From an uncultured Ruminococcus sp. (lineage in GTDB: Bacteria; Bacillota; Clostridia; Oscillospirales; Ruminococcaceae), in NCBI GenBank assembly GCA_937902395.1, contig CALGTV010000045.1:1-12490 (forward strand): a stretch of 12,490 bases of DNA. The letters run 5' to 3'. Shown one piece after another: positions 1 through 5,346 of this stretch. The translations under genes were made by a program, and so were the position numbers. How positions within the stretch are numbered: position 1 is the stretch's first letter; the number at the start of each line of letters is the position of its first letter. The notes below the pieces were generated by a model. The model saw nothing but the letters and a program-made list of their open reading frames with translations, did no database searches and was not told the origin of the DNA.

Positions 1-48
1 AACGCCGCCCTCGGTTACTTTGCCGTCCTCGTAGCCGAGGGCGGCGTT
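1..48. repeat. 14-bp perfect inverted repeat at the window edge
   Basis: Positions 1-14 (AACGCCGCCCTCGG) are the exact reverse complement of 35-48, with a 20-base spacer. The repeat lies inside the first codons of the ABC ATPase fragment. No T-run follows, so it does not look like a terminator. It may be coincidence of GC-rich Ala/Gly/Glu codons or a hairpin in the early coding region. It could extend past the window edge. Confidence 0.6.
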
Positions 49-72
49 GGAGCATATTATCTGTTCACTCAC
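1..72 (-). CDS. metal ABC transporter ATP-binding protein, N-terminal fragment
   Basis: Only the first 24 codons lie in the window. A GTG start at 72-70 overlaps the TGA stop of the upstream metal receptor gene (GTGA, 4-base overlap), and a GAGGT Shine-Dalgarno lies 9 bases before it. The peptide begins VSEQIICSNAALGYEDGKV, which resembles the extreme N-terminus of zinc/manganese ABC ATPases (ZnuC/AdcC type), where a short beta strand and an 'ALGYE' segment come before the Walker A loop. Walker A itself is beyond the window edge, so the ATPase assignment rests on this N-terminal similarity and on following a substrate-binding protein gene. Inferred role: the cytoplasmic ATPase powering uptake of the metal captured by that receptor. 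The other nearby GTG (68-66) reaches a stop within four codons, so the start is well fixed. Confidence 0.62.
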   Translation of the reverse strand, partial: MSEQIICSNAALGYEDGKVTEGGV

Positions 73-1052
73 GAATTATAGACCTCTTTCAATACATCGT
101 AGTTTTTCTTCATAGCCTCTAAATATGTATATCCCTCGTCAATTTTCTTCTGTGACACTGACTGTATAGAATCGAGAATGGCTATATTTTGAGATTTATC
201 TGCTGTGTTGGATATTACAGCCTCTGCTATTGTGCAGTCGGAATTTTCTATCGCGAAAACCGTTTCCGCTTTTAGCTCGTCCACTTTTTCGGCAAGAAAT
301 GTTATGGTTTCAAAGCTTGATTCCGTATCAGCTGAACAGCCTGAAAATGCGGCGAAGTAGTCAAGTCCGTAACATTCTGTAAAATATATGAAGGGGAACT
401 GATCACCGAAAATCAACGTATGCGGCTTTTCGTCAAACATCATATGAAAGCTTCTGTCAAGGAGCTGTAACTCTGTGGAATATGCGCTTGCGTTTTCGCT
501 GTATGTATCGGCATTTTCGCTGTCAGCGGCGGAAAGAGCTGTTGATATTTCAGATACGCACATCTGAGCATTATTCAGCGAAAGCCAGATATGCTCATCA
601 TATACTGATTCATGGTGGTCATGTTCCTCATGTTCTTCGTGGTTATGATGTTCAGCTACATTTTCACTATTTTCTGATTCTGTGAGGTAATCGGTTAGAC
701 CGTCCATAAGGCGAAGTATTTTCATATCCTTATTTCGTGCGTTTTCCAGAGCTTTTTCAACCCATTGGTCAGATTCTCCGCCTACATATACAAAGACATC
801 GCAATCGGATATTTTTATCATATCTTCCGCTGTGGGCTGAAAACTGTGAAGGTCTGACCCGTCGTCCAGAAGATAGGTTATGTCAACATTTTCTGTGTCT
901 CCCACTACCTGCCTTGTCCAGTCATAGCAGGGAAAAATGGTGCAGACTACGTTGATTTTGCCGTTATCTGCGGCAGGATTTTCACCGCATGAGGCTAAAG
1001 TCACGAGAGGTAAAATGGCAGCACACATTGCGGAAAGCATTTTTTTAAGCAT
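69..1052 (-). CDS. zinc/manganese-type ABC transporter substrate-binding lipoprotein
   Basis: A 327-residue protein of the ZnuA/AdcA/TroA family (cluster A-I receptors), which bind Zn or Mn outside the membrane and deliver it to an ABC permease. The ATG at 1052 is chosen because GGAG lies 6 bases upstream and the protein then begins with a lipoprotein signal peptide (MLKKMLSAMCAAILPLVTLASC) with lipobox LASC and acylated Cys22. An upstream ATG at 1088 would place the Fur-type box inside the coding region. Candidate metal ligands are His69 (DLHSFQPT), His154 (DEHIW) and acidic Glu269. Between the first two lies a His-rich loop at 135-147 (HHNHEEHEEHDHH), typical of zinc receptors. At the usual third His position the protein has Asp217 (FGDQFPF). 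The gene is followed by an overlapping ATPase-like gene. Metal specificity (Zn versus Mn) cannot be decided from sequence alone. Confidence 0.9.
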   Translation of the reverse strand: MLKKMLSAMCAAILPLVTLASCGENPAADNGKINVVCTIFPCYDWTRQVVGDTENVDITYLLDDGSDLHSFQPTAEDMIKISDCDVFVYVGGESDQWVEKALENARNKDMKILRLMDGLTDYLTESENSENVAEHHNHEEHEEHDHHESVYDEHIWLSLNNAQMCVSEISTALSAADSENADTYSENASAYSTELQLLDRSFHMMFDEKPHTLIFGDQFPFIYFTECYGLDYFAAFSGCSADTESSFETITFLAEKVDELKAETVFAIENSDCTIAEAVISNTADKSQNIAILDSIQSVSQKKIDEGYTYLEAMKKNYDVLKEVYNS

Positions 1053-1072
1053 ATCTTTCTCCATAACAAAAT

Positions 1073-1087
1073 TGATAATCATTTTCA
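1073..1087. promoter_or_regulatory. Fur-family operator (7-1-7 box)
   Basis: TGATAATCATTTTCA matches the Bacillus-type Fur 7-1-7 consensus TGATAATnATTATCA at all but one of 14 defined positions. It starts directly after the predicted transcription start and ends about 20 bases before the ATG, so a bound Fur-family repressor (Fur, Zur or PerR type) would block transcription of the metal receptor gene. Which member binds is not determined: the half-site TGATAAT favours Fur over the Zur (TCGTAAT) and PerR (TTATAAT) forms, but clostridial specificities differ. Confidence 0.72.
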
Positions 1088-1094
1088 TTTTTAG

Positions 1095-1123
1095 ATTATA
1101 GCATATTATCTCAATTTTGTCAA
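1095..1123 (-). promoter_or_regulatory. consensus sigma-A promoter of the metal receptor operon
   Basis: On the minus strand, a perfect -35 TTGACA (1123-1118) and perfect -10 TATAAT (1100-1095) are separated by exactly 17 bases. The predicted start site is near 1088, leaving a leader of about 36 bases. The -35 lies only 8 bases beyond the stop codon of the upstream methyltransferase gene, so the receptor operon has its own promoter. Confidence 0.88.
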
Positions 1124-1131
1124 GTACAGAT

Positions 1132-1941
1132 TTAGTGGCTGATTTCCCAGAATGCTACCGCACTTGCCGCTGCTACGTTAAGGGAATCCACGCCCTCTGC
1201 CATTGGGATTTTTACGGTATAATCGCATGCCTCAATAGTACTGTCCTTTAGTCCTTCGCCCTCTGTGCCAAGTATAAGTGCGAGTTTTTCGGCTTTTTTT
1301 AACGCTGGATTGTCGATATCCACCGTATTGCTGTGCAGTGCCATTGCCGCTGTTGTGAATCCCATATCTTTGAGCTGTGCGACATATTCAGGCGAATTGC
1401 CGCTTATATAAGTCCATGGCATACTGAAAACTGTTCCCATACTTACACGAATTGCGCGGCGATACAAGGGGTCACTGCTGGGCTCTGTGAGCAGTACTGC
1501 TTCAATTCCCAGTGCCGTCGCTGAGCGAATAACAGCGCCGATATTTGTCTGGTTCATGACATCCTCCAAAACAGCTATACGTTGCGCATTTCGGCATATT
1601 TCCTCCACTGTGGACAGTGGTTTTCTACGCATGGCACAGAGAATTCCCTGTGTGAGCTTAAAGCCTGTCAACTCCGTCAGAACAGAGCTGTCCGCCGTAT
1701 AAACGGGAATATCTGCACATATGTCGATTATATCCCTGCCCTGTCCCTCTATGTATTTGCGCTCTGCAAGGAGAGAAATCGGCTCATAGCCATGTTTCAG
1801 CGCAAGGCGGATAACTTTTGGGCTTTCGGCAATGAAAATTCCCAAATCAGGCTCAAAATAGCGTTTCAACTGAATTTCATTGCTTGAAACGTAGGGGATA
1901 AGCTCCTTGGCTGTTAAATCATTTATTTCTATAATTGGCAT
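1132..1941 (-). CDS. SpoU/TrmH-family RNA 2'-O-methyltransferase
   Basis: A 269-residue SPOUT-class enzyme that transfers a methyl group from S-adenosylmethionine to a ribose 2'-OH in rRNA or tRNA. The three SpoU motifs are clear: motif 1 at 133-141 (NIGAVIRSA, with the conserved Asn and Arg), motif 2 at 222-231 (LILGTEGEGL) and motif 3 at 245-259 (IPMAEGVDSLNVAAA). The first ~110 residues form an N-terminal substrate-binding region, as in TsnR/RlmB-like members. The exact target nucleotide cannot be read from sequence. The ATG at 1941 is preferred because GAAAGGA lies 7 bases upstream. A TTG five codons earlier overlaps that site. It follows copA by 62 bases with a hairpin between. No clear own promoter was found, only an isolated TATAAT at 1967-1962 with no matching -35. 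Confidence 0.92.
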   Translation of the reverse strand: MPIIEINDLTAKELIPYVSSNEIQLKRYFEPDLGIFIAESPKVIRLALKHGYEPISLLAERKYIEGQGRDIIDICADIPVYTADSSVLTELTGFKLTQGILCAMRRKPLSTVEEICRNAQRIAVLEDVMNQTNIGAVIRSATALGIEAVLLTEPSSDPLYRRAIRVSMGTVFSMPWTYISGNSPEYVAQLKDMGFTTAAMALHSNTVDIDNPALKKAEKLALILGTEGEGLKDSTIEACDYTVKIPMAEGVDSLNVAAASAVAFWEISH

Positions 1942-1974
1942 AAAATATCCTTTCAAAATTCATTATAAATGTAT

Positions 1975-1997
1975 ACCCCACAGAAAATCCGTGGGGT
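1975..1997 (-). terminator. hairpin after copA, possible weak terminator
   Basis: Stem ACCCCAC/GTGGGGT (7 perfect pairs, 9-base loop) starts 7 bases after the copA stop. In the minus direction it is followed by ATACATTTATAAT rather than a true T-tract, so termination is probably partial and the methyltransferase gene may receive read-through. Confidence 0.5.
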
Positions 1998-2003
1998 TTA
2001 ATG

Positions 2004-2210
2004 TTATTCAATTCCTTTAACTGTAAAATCAGCATCTGTAATTGTCTTGATGAGAAGTTCATCGGAAACATCGCCTGAAATTTCCAGATATGCGCACTTG
2101 TTTTCCAGTGAAACCTCCGCTGAAACTCCCTCAATTGCATTGAGAAGCTTTGAAACAGTGCCTGTGCAGTGATTGCACATCATGCCGTCAATATACATTG
2201 TTTTTTTCAT
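2004..2210 (-). CDS. possible internal start: free CopZ-like copper chaperone from the 3' end of copA
   Basis: Within copA, an in-frame ATG at 2210-2208 would give a 68-residue protein (MKKTMYIDGMMCNHC...) that is a complete HMA fold of the size of CopZ, with the CxxC copper site at Cys12 and Cys15. It is preceded by GGAGG at 2223-2219 with an 8-base spacer, the best Shine-Dalgarno of the copper locus and better than that of copA itself. E. coli is known to make a free chaperone from the 5' end of copA by programmed frameshifting. Here an internal start would achieve the same from the 3' end. It may instead be a relic of a copA-copZ gene fusion. Whether it is translated separately is inference. 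Confidence 0.5.
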   Translation of the reverse strand: MKKTMYIDGMMCNHCTGTVSKLLNAIEGVSAEVSLENKCAYLEISGDVSDELLIKTITDADFTVKGIE

Positions 2211-4514
2211 GGTTTTAACCTCCGTTTTTGTTGATATATCGTTGTTTTCAGGAATTGCTACCTTGCTTTTCACAGTCTTGAAAAGATTGAGCCGCAGGGC
2301 ATTTGTCACAACGCAGAAAGAGCTGAGAGACATTGCCGCCGCTCCGAACATTGGGTTGAGCTGCCAGTGGAAAATTGGGTAGAAAAGCCCTGCCGCAAGG
2401 GGAATCCCGAGGCTGTTGTAAATCAGCGCCCAGAAAAGATTCTGCTTTATATTGCGCATTGTTGCTCTGCTGAGACGTATAGCCTCTGCGGCATCGCGCA
2501 AGTCGTTTTGCATAAGCACGATATCTGCCGATTCTATGGCAATATCCTGCCCTCCGCCAACTGCAATTCCCACATCTGCCGCGGCAAGTGCAGGCGCATC
2601 GTTTATACCGTCGCCTACCATTGCAACAGAGTGACCTGATTTCTGCAAATCGCGTAATATTGCGGTTTTATCGGCAGGCATCAGTTCCGCATGTACCTCG
2701 TCAATGGCAAGTTCACGGCATATAGCCGTCGCAGTCCGTGAATTATCTCCTGTCAGCATAATTGTTTTTATGCCGAGATTGCGGAACATCTCAACTGCTT
2801 CTTTTGAGGTGGATTTTACGGGGTCTGCGGCAATAATTACTCCTACAGACTTTCCGTCAGCGGCTACAAATAACGGTATACCGCCGTTTTCTGCTGATTG
2901 TGCGGCTTTTTCCGCAAGTGCGGAAATATCAATTTTATTCTGCTCCATAAGCCGCTGATTACCAATCAGGATTATTTTATTGTTAATGATACCAGATAAT
3001 CCGCCGCCTGCTGTCTCTTTATAGTCTGCACAGGGAAACGTGTCAATTTTGTTCTCCTTACAGTAACTGATAATCGACTTTGCAAGGGGGTGTGACGAAT
3101 TTAATTCCAGAGAACATGCATAAGCCATAAGCTCCTTTGCGGTTACACCGTGGGAGAATATTTCACGAACTTTTGGCTTTCCCTCAGTGCAGGTGCCGGT
3201 TTTGTCAAGGACTACAGCAGTTATTTTGTGCGCAGTTTCGAGGCTTTCAGCAGATTTTATAAGTATGCCCTGCTGTGCACCCTTTCCTGTGCCTACCATA
3301 ATTGCTGTTGGAGTTGCAAGTCCCAGAGAGCAGGGGCATGAAATAACGAGAACTGAAATTGCTGCTTTCAGTGCCGCCGAAGTATCACCTGTGACTATAA
3401 GCCAGATTATTGCGGAAATCAGGGCAATTACAATCACAACAGGGACGAAAACTCCACTGATTTTATCTGCAAGTCGGGCAATTGGTGCTTTGGATGCCGC
3501 TGCATCTTCTACAAGGGAAATAATTTTTGACAATGTGGAATCCTTTTCGGTTCGGTCACATCGGCATTTTACAAATCCACCTGTTGAGACAGAAGCGCTC
3601 ATAAGAGTGTCACCAATACTCTTTACAACGGGTATACTTTCTCCTGTCAGTGCAGACTGGTCAACGGAACAATTGCCCTCGATAATCGTACAATCACATG
3701 GAACTGCCGCTCCTGCTTTGATGAGTACGATATCCCCAACAACAATTTCAGATGCGGAAATTTCTTTTTCTTTTCCGTTTCGGATAACAAGAGCAGTTTC
3801 CGGCGCAAGGTCAACAAGTGCGGATACAGCGTCAGATGTGCGGTTTTTGCTCTTGGCTTCCAGATATTTTCCTACAGTGATAAGCGTGAGAATCATTCCG
3901 CAGGCTTCATAATAAAGATTCATCATAAAGCCGTGTGCTGTGGTTAAATTGCCGTGCCCCATGTGGTAAGCAGTCATATACGTTCCGTATAAGCTGTACA
4001 CTAATGCCGCAGATGCACCGAGGGCAATAAGGCTGTCCATATTGGGCGAGCGATGAATTATATTCTTGAATCCATTGCGGAAAAAGTGGAAATTCAGTGA
4101 TATAATCGGCAAGGTGAGAAGCAGCTGCGTTAGGCAGAAAAGCATCATATTTTCTTTTCCGTCGAGTATTGCCGGTATCGGCAGACCGAACATATGCCCC
4201 ATACATAGATAAAACAGGGGAATCATAAAGCAAAGAGAGAGAATCAGCCGTGTTTTCATTGACTTTGTATTGTCGTGATTATCGGTTTTTTCAGTTCTTT
4301 TGCCTGATTCAGATGCGCCAAAGCCTGCTTTTTCAACTGCGGCTATGATTTTAGCCGTATCAGCTACATTTTCGTCATATTCAACCTGCATGAAGTTGCG
4401 CAAAAGATTTACATTGACCTCAGAAACACCAGCTACAGCCTTTACAGCTTTTTCAACATGAGCCTGACAAGCTGAACAGGTCATGCCTGTAACGTCAAAT
4501 TTAGTTTTTTTCAT
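2004..4514 (-). CDS. copA: Cu(I)-exporting P1B-type ATPase with N- and C-terminal metal-binding domains
   Basis: An 836-residue copper pump of the inner membrane. From the N-terminus: a heavy-metal-associated (HMA) domain with GMTCSAC (Cys13, Cys16); membrane helices from about 88 to 220; the actuator loop with LTGES (289-293); the transmembrane ion site CPC (393-395); the phosphorylated Asp437 in DKTGT; the HP motif (His475-Pro476); TGD (588-590); and GDGINDAP (634-641). The last two helices carry YN (699-700) and MSLSSF (728-733), the residues typical of Cu(I)-specific P1B-1 pumps. A second HMA domain with GMMCNHC (Cys780, Cys783) sits at the extreme C-terminus after a polar linker, where many homologues stop at the last helix. 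The ATG at 4514 has GAGG 6 bases upstream. An in-frame ATG at 4526 lacks a site. It has its own promoter and a palindromic operator, so it is probably copper-induced. Confidence 0.97.
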   Translation of the reverse strand: MKKTKFDVTGMTCSACQAHVEKAVKAVAGVSEVNVNLLRNFMQVEYDENVADTAKIIAAVEKAGFGASESGKRTEKTDNHDNTKSMKTRLILSLCFMIPLFYLCMGHMFGLPIPAILDGKENMMLFCLTQLLLTLPIISLNFHFFRNGFKNIIHRSPNMDSLIALGASAALVYSLYGTYMTAYHMGHGNLTTAHGFMMNLYYEACGMILTLITVGKYLEAKSKNRTSDAVSALVDLAPETALVIRNGKEKEISASEIVVGDIVLIKAGAAVPCDCTIIEGNCSVDQSALTGESIPVVKSIGDTLMSASVSTGGFVKCRCDRTEKDSTLSKIISLVEDAAASKAPIARLADKISGVFVPVVIVIALISAIIWLIVTGDTSAALKAAISVLVISCPCSLGLATPTAIMVGTGKGAQQGILIKSAESLETAHKITAVVLDKTGTCTEGKPKVREIFSHGVTAKELMAYACSLELNSSHPLAKSIISYCKENKIDTFPCADYKETAGGGLSGIINNKIILIGNQRLMEQNKIDISALAEKAAQSAENGGIPLFVAADGKSVGVIIAADPVKSTSKEAVEMFRNLGIKTIMLTGDNSRTATAICRELAIDEVHAELMPADKTAILRDLQKSGHSVAMVGDGINDAPALAAADVGIAVGGGQDIAIESADIVLMQNDLRDAAEAIRLSRATMRNIKQNLFWALIYNSLGIPLAAGLFYPIFHWQLNPMFGAAAMSLSSFCVVTNALRLNLFKTVKSKVAIPENNDISTKTEVKTMKKTMYIDGMMCNHCTGTVSKLLNAIEGVSAEVSLENKCAYLEISGDVSDELLIKTITDADFTVKGIE
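2219..2223 (-). promoter_or_regulatory. internal Shine-Dalgarno inside copA
   Basis: GGAGG on the minus strand, 8 bases before an in-frame ATG. It is encoded within the linker between the last membrane helix and the C-terminal HMA domain (codons for Glu-Val in the KTEVKT segment). Confidence 0.6.
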
Positions 4515-4540
4515 ATCAGACCTCATTTCAATTTGCTATT

Positions 4541-4586
4541 TGCCGATCCGCACGGAGCAAACTTTAGTTTGCGGATGTGCGAGGCA
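4541..4586 (-). other. structured 5' leader element of copA
   Basis: A 46-base element folds as nested stems in the copA leader: TGCC/GGCA (outer), CGCAC/GTGCG (middle) and GCAAACT/AGTTTGC (inner), separated by small internal loops. A competing 7-bp stem, 4546-4552 with 4570-4576 (ATCCGCA/TGCGGAT), excludes the middle and inner stems. The element ends 17 bases before the GAGG of copA and contains a CCTC that could pair with it. It matches no riboswitch family I know. A regulatory role is inference. Confidence 0.45.
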
Positions 4587-4597
4587 CTTTAAATCTT

Positions 4598-4642
4598 TAA
4601 TTATAGTGAACGTCAAATTATATTTGACGTTCACTATAATTA
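4598..4642. promoter_or_regulatory. 45-bp palindrome over the copA transcription start, likely operator
   Basis: Two 21-bp arms (4598-4618 and 4622-4642) are exact reverse complements around a central TAT. The inner half-site reads GTGAACGTCAAAT. The outer arm overlaps the -10 hexamer of the copA promoter and the palindrome runs to about +35, the position expected for a repressor operator. It does not match the CopY box (TACAnnTGTA) or the GC-rich CsoR operator. As RNA from about 4632 it would also form an 11-bp hairpin at the 5' end of the message. Confidence 0.75.
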
Positions 4643-4667
4643 TACATCAAATAAAAATGTTTGTCAA
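4639..4667 (-). promoter_or_regulatory. copA: consensus sigma-A promoter of copA
   Basis: Minus-strand TTGACA (4667-4662) and TATAAT (4644-4639) with a 17-base spacer: both hexamers perfect. Predicted start near 4632 gives a leader of about 118 bases. The -10 overlaps the palindromic operator. Confidence 0.88.
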
Positions 4668-4697
4668 GTATAACATCCGATTGTTGTCTATATACCG

Positions 4698-4925
4698 TTA
4701 TTTATTCATCATTTTCTTTAATTCACTGAAAAGTTCAACGTCGTTTTCGTTGACTTTTATATTAGTGCGCATTTTGTAGCCCTCAGCATTCATAACAGTA
4801 ATTTCAACAATGCTGTCTTTGCTTACTTCGCCTGCTGCCGCAGAAAGAAACATCAGAAGCTTTGGATGGTCCTGTGTGAAACGCTCAAAAAGCGGCTTAA
4901 TCTTTAAAAATCCCATTGGGTTCAT
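4698..4925 (-). CDS. conserved-looking 75-residue protein, function unknown
   Basis: A small soluble protein beginning MNPMGFLKIKPLFERFTQDH. It looks like an N-terminal amphipathic helix, a hydrophobic LLMFLSAAAG stretch, then strands (IVEITVM, YKMRTNIKV) and a final Lys/Met-rich helix. No signal peptide or full membrane helix is evident. The ATG at 4925 is supported by AAAGGA with an 8-base spacer. In-frame ATGs at 4946 and 4934 lie before or inside that site. It follows the NusG-domain-II gene closely, so the two are probably co-transcribed. Although adjacent to copA, it has no Cys and a single His, so it is not a CsoR-type copper sensor. I recall similar small proteins in Clostridia annotated only as hypothetical and assign no function. 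Confidence 0.75.
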   Translation of the reverse strand: MNPMGFLKIKPLFERFTQDHPKLLMFLSAAAGEVSKDSIVEITVMNAEGYKMRTNIKVNENDVELFSELKKMMNK

Positions 4926-4938
4926 ATTTTTCATCCTT

Positions 4939-5289
4939 TCATTCATCGTCAGAAAACCGCAGTATAAGGTGGTGCGGCAGGCATACAACAGGCATTTCCT
5001 CAGATTTGAGAGTGCCCGTTTTAACGCAGGTTTTATCAGGGCAGTCAGCCGCGGAAATGCGGATTTCGCCGTTTTTTATCTCGATGATATTATAACCGCC
5101 GCCCTCGTAGTCTATGCGGATAGTCTGATTTTCAGCCGTTGACAAATCGAAGCTGTACAGCACCTCGTTGTCACGGATAATCACTACGTTTTTACTGTTA
5201 GACGGACGAAGAAAATACAACGATATAGCGGCAGATACAGCAAAAACAACTATAAAGCAGATAAGTATAATTTTTACACCTTTTGTCAT
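4939..5289 (-). CDS. membrane-anchored NusG domain II protein
   Basis: A 116-residue protein with one N-terminal membrane helix (about 5-27, VKIILICFIVVFAVSAAISLYF) and an extracytoplasmic domain. The domain has the signature of the NusG_II family (insert-domain fold), especially the segment with DCPDKTCVKTG and the following CLPHHLILRF. Three conserved Cys lie in CPDKTC and VCLPHH. Family members are common in Firmicutes, often beside cofactor or isoprenoid genes, and their biochemical role is not established. The ATG at 5289 is chosen because GGTGAGG precedes it closely; the in-frame ATG at 5301 has no site. It lies downstream of gpmI behind a strong hairpin and just upstream of the 75-residue protein, probably as a two-gene unit. 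Confidence 0.87.
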   Translation of the reverse strand: MTKGVKIILICFIVVFAVSAAISLYFLRPSNSKNVVIIRDNEVLYSFDLSTAENQTIRIDYEGGGYNIIEIKNGEIRISAADCPDKTCVKTGTLKSEEMPVVCLPHHLILRFSDDE

Positions 5290-5304
5290 ATACCTCACCA
5301 TTTA

Positions 5305-5333
5305 ATAAGAGGCTGATTTTGTCAGCCTCTTAT
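5305..5333 (-). terminator. hairpin after gpmI
   Basis: A 12-bp perfect stem (5305-5316 with 5322-5333, core AAGAGGCTGA/TCAGCCTCTT) with a 5-base loop lies 13 bases after the gpmI stop. The minus-strand 3' side continues TTAAATGG, so it lacks a full U-tract. It may act as an attenuator that lowers expression of the NusG-domain-II gene, whose ribosome-binding site begins about 5 bases later. Confidence 0.6.
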
Positions 5334-5346
5334 ATATATTTATAAA

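Noticed and set aside
1942..2003. Separate promoter for the RNA methyltransferase gene
   Set aside because: A TATAAT at 1967-1962 exists but no -35-like hexamer lies 16-18 bases upstream and there is no extended -10.
3187..3912. 241-codon open frame on the plus strand
   Set aside because: Antisense to the copA core with Ser/Ala/Ile-rich shadow composition. The copA frame has all catalytic motifs.
4598..4642. CopY or CsoR operator
   Set aside because: Neither TACAnnTGTA nor the GC-rich CsoR palindrome is present in the 45-bp element.
4698..4925. CsoR-like copper repressor next to copA
   Set aside because: Size and position invited the idea, but the protein has no Cys and only one His, so the Cys-His-Cys copper site of CsoR is missing.
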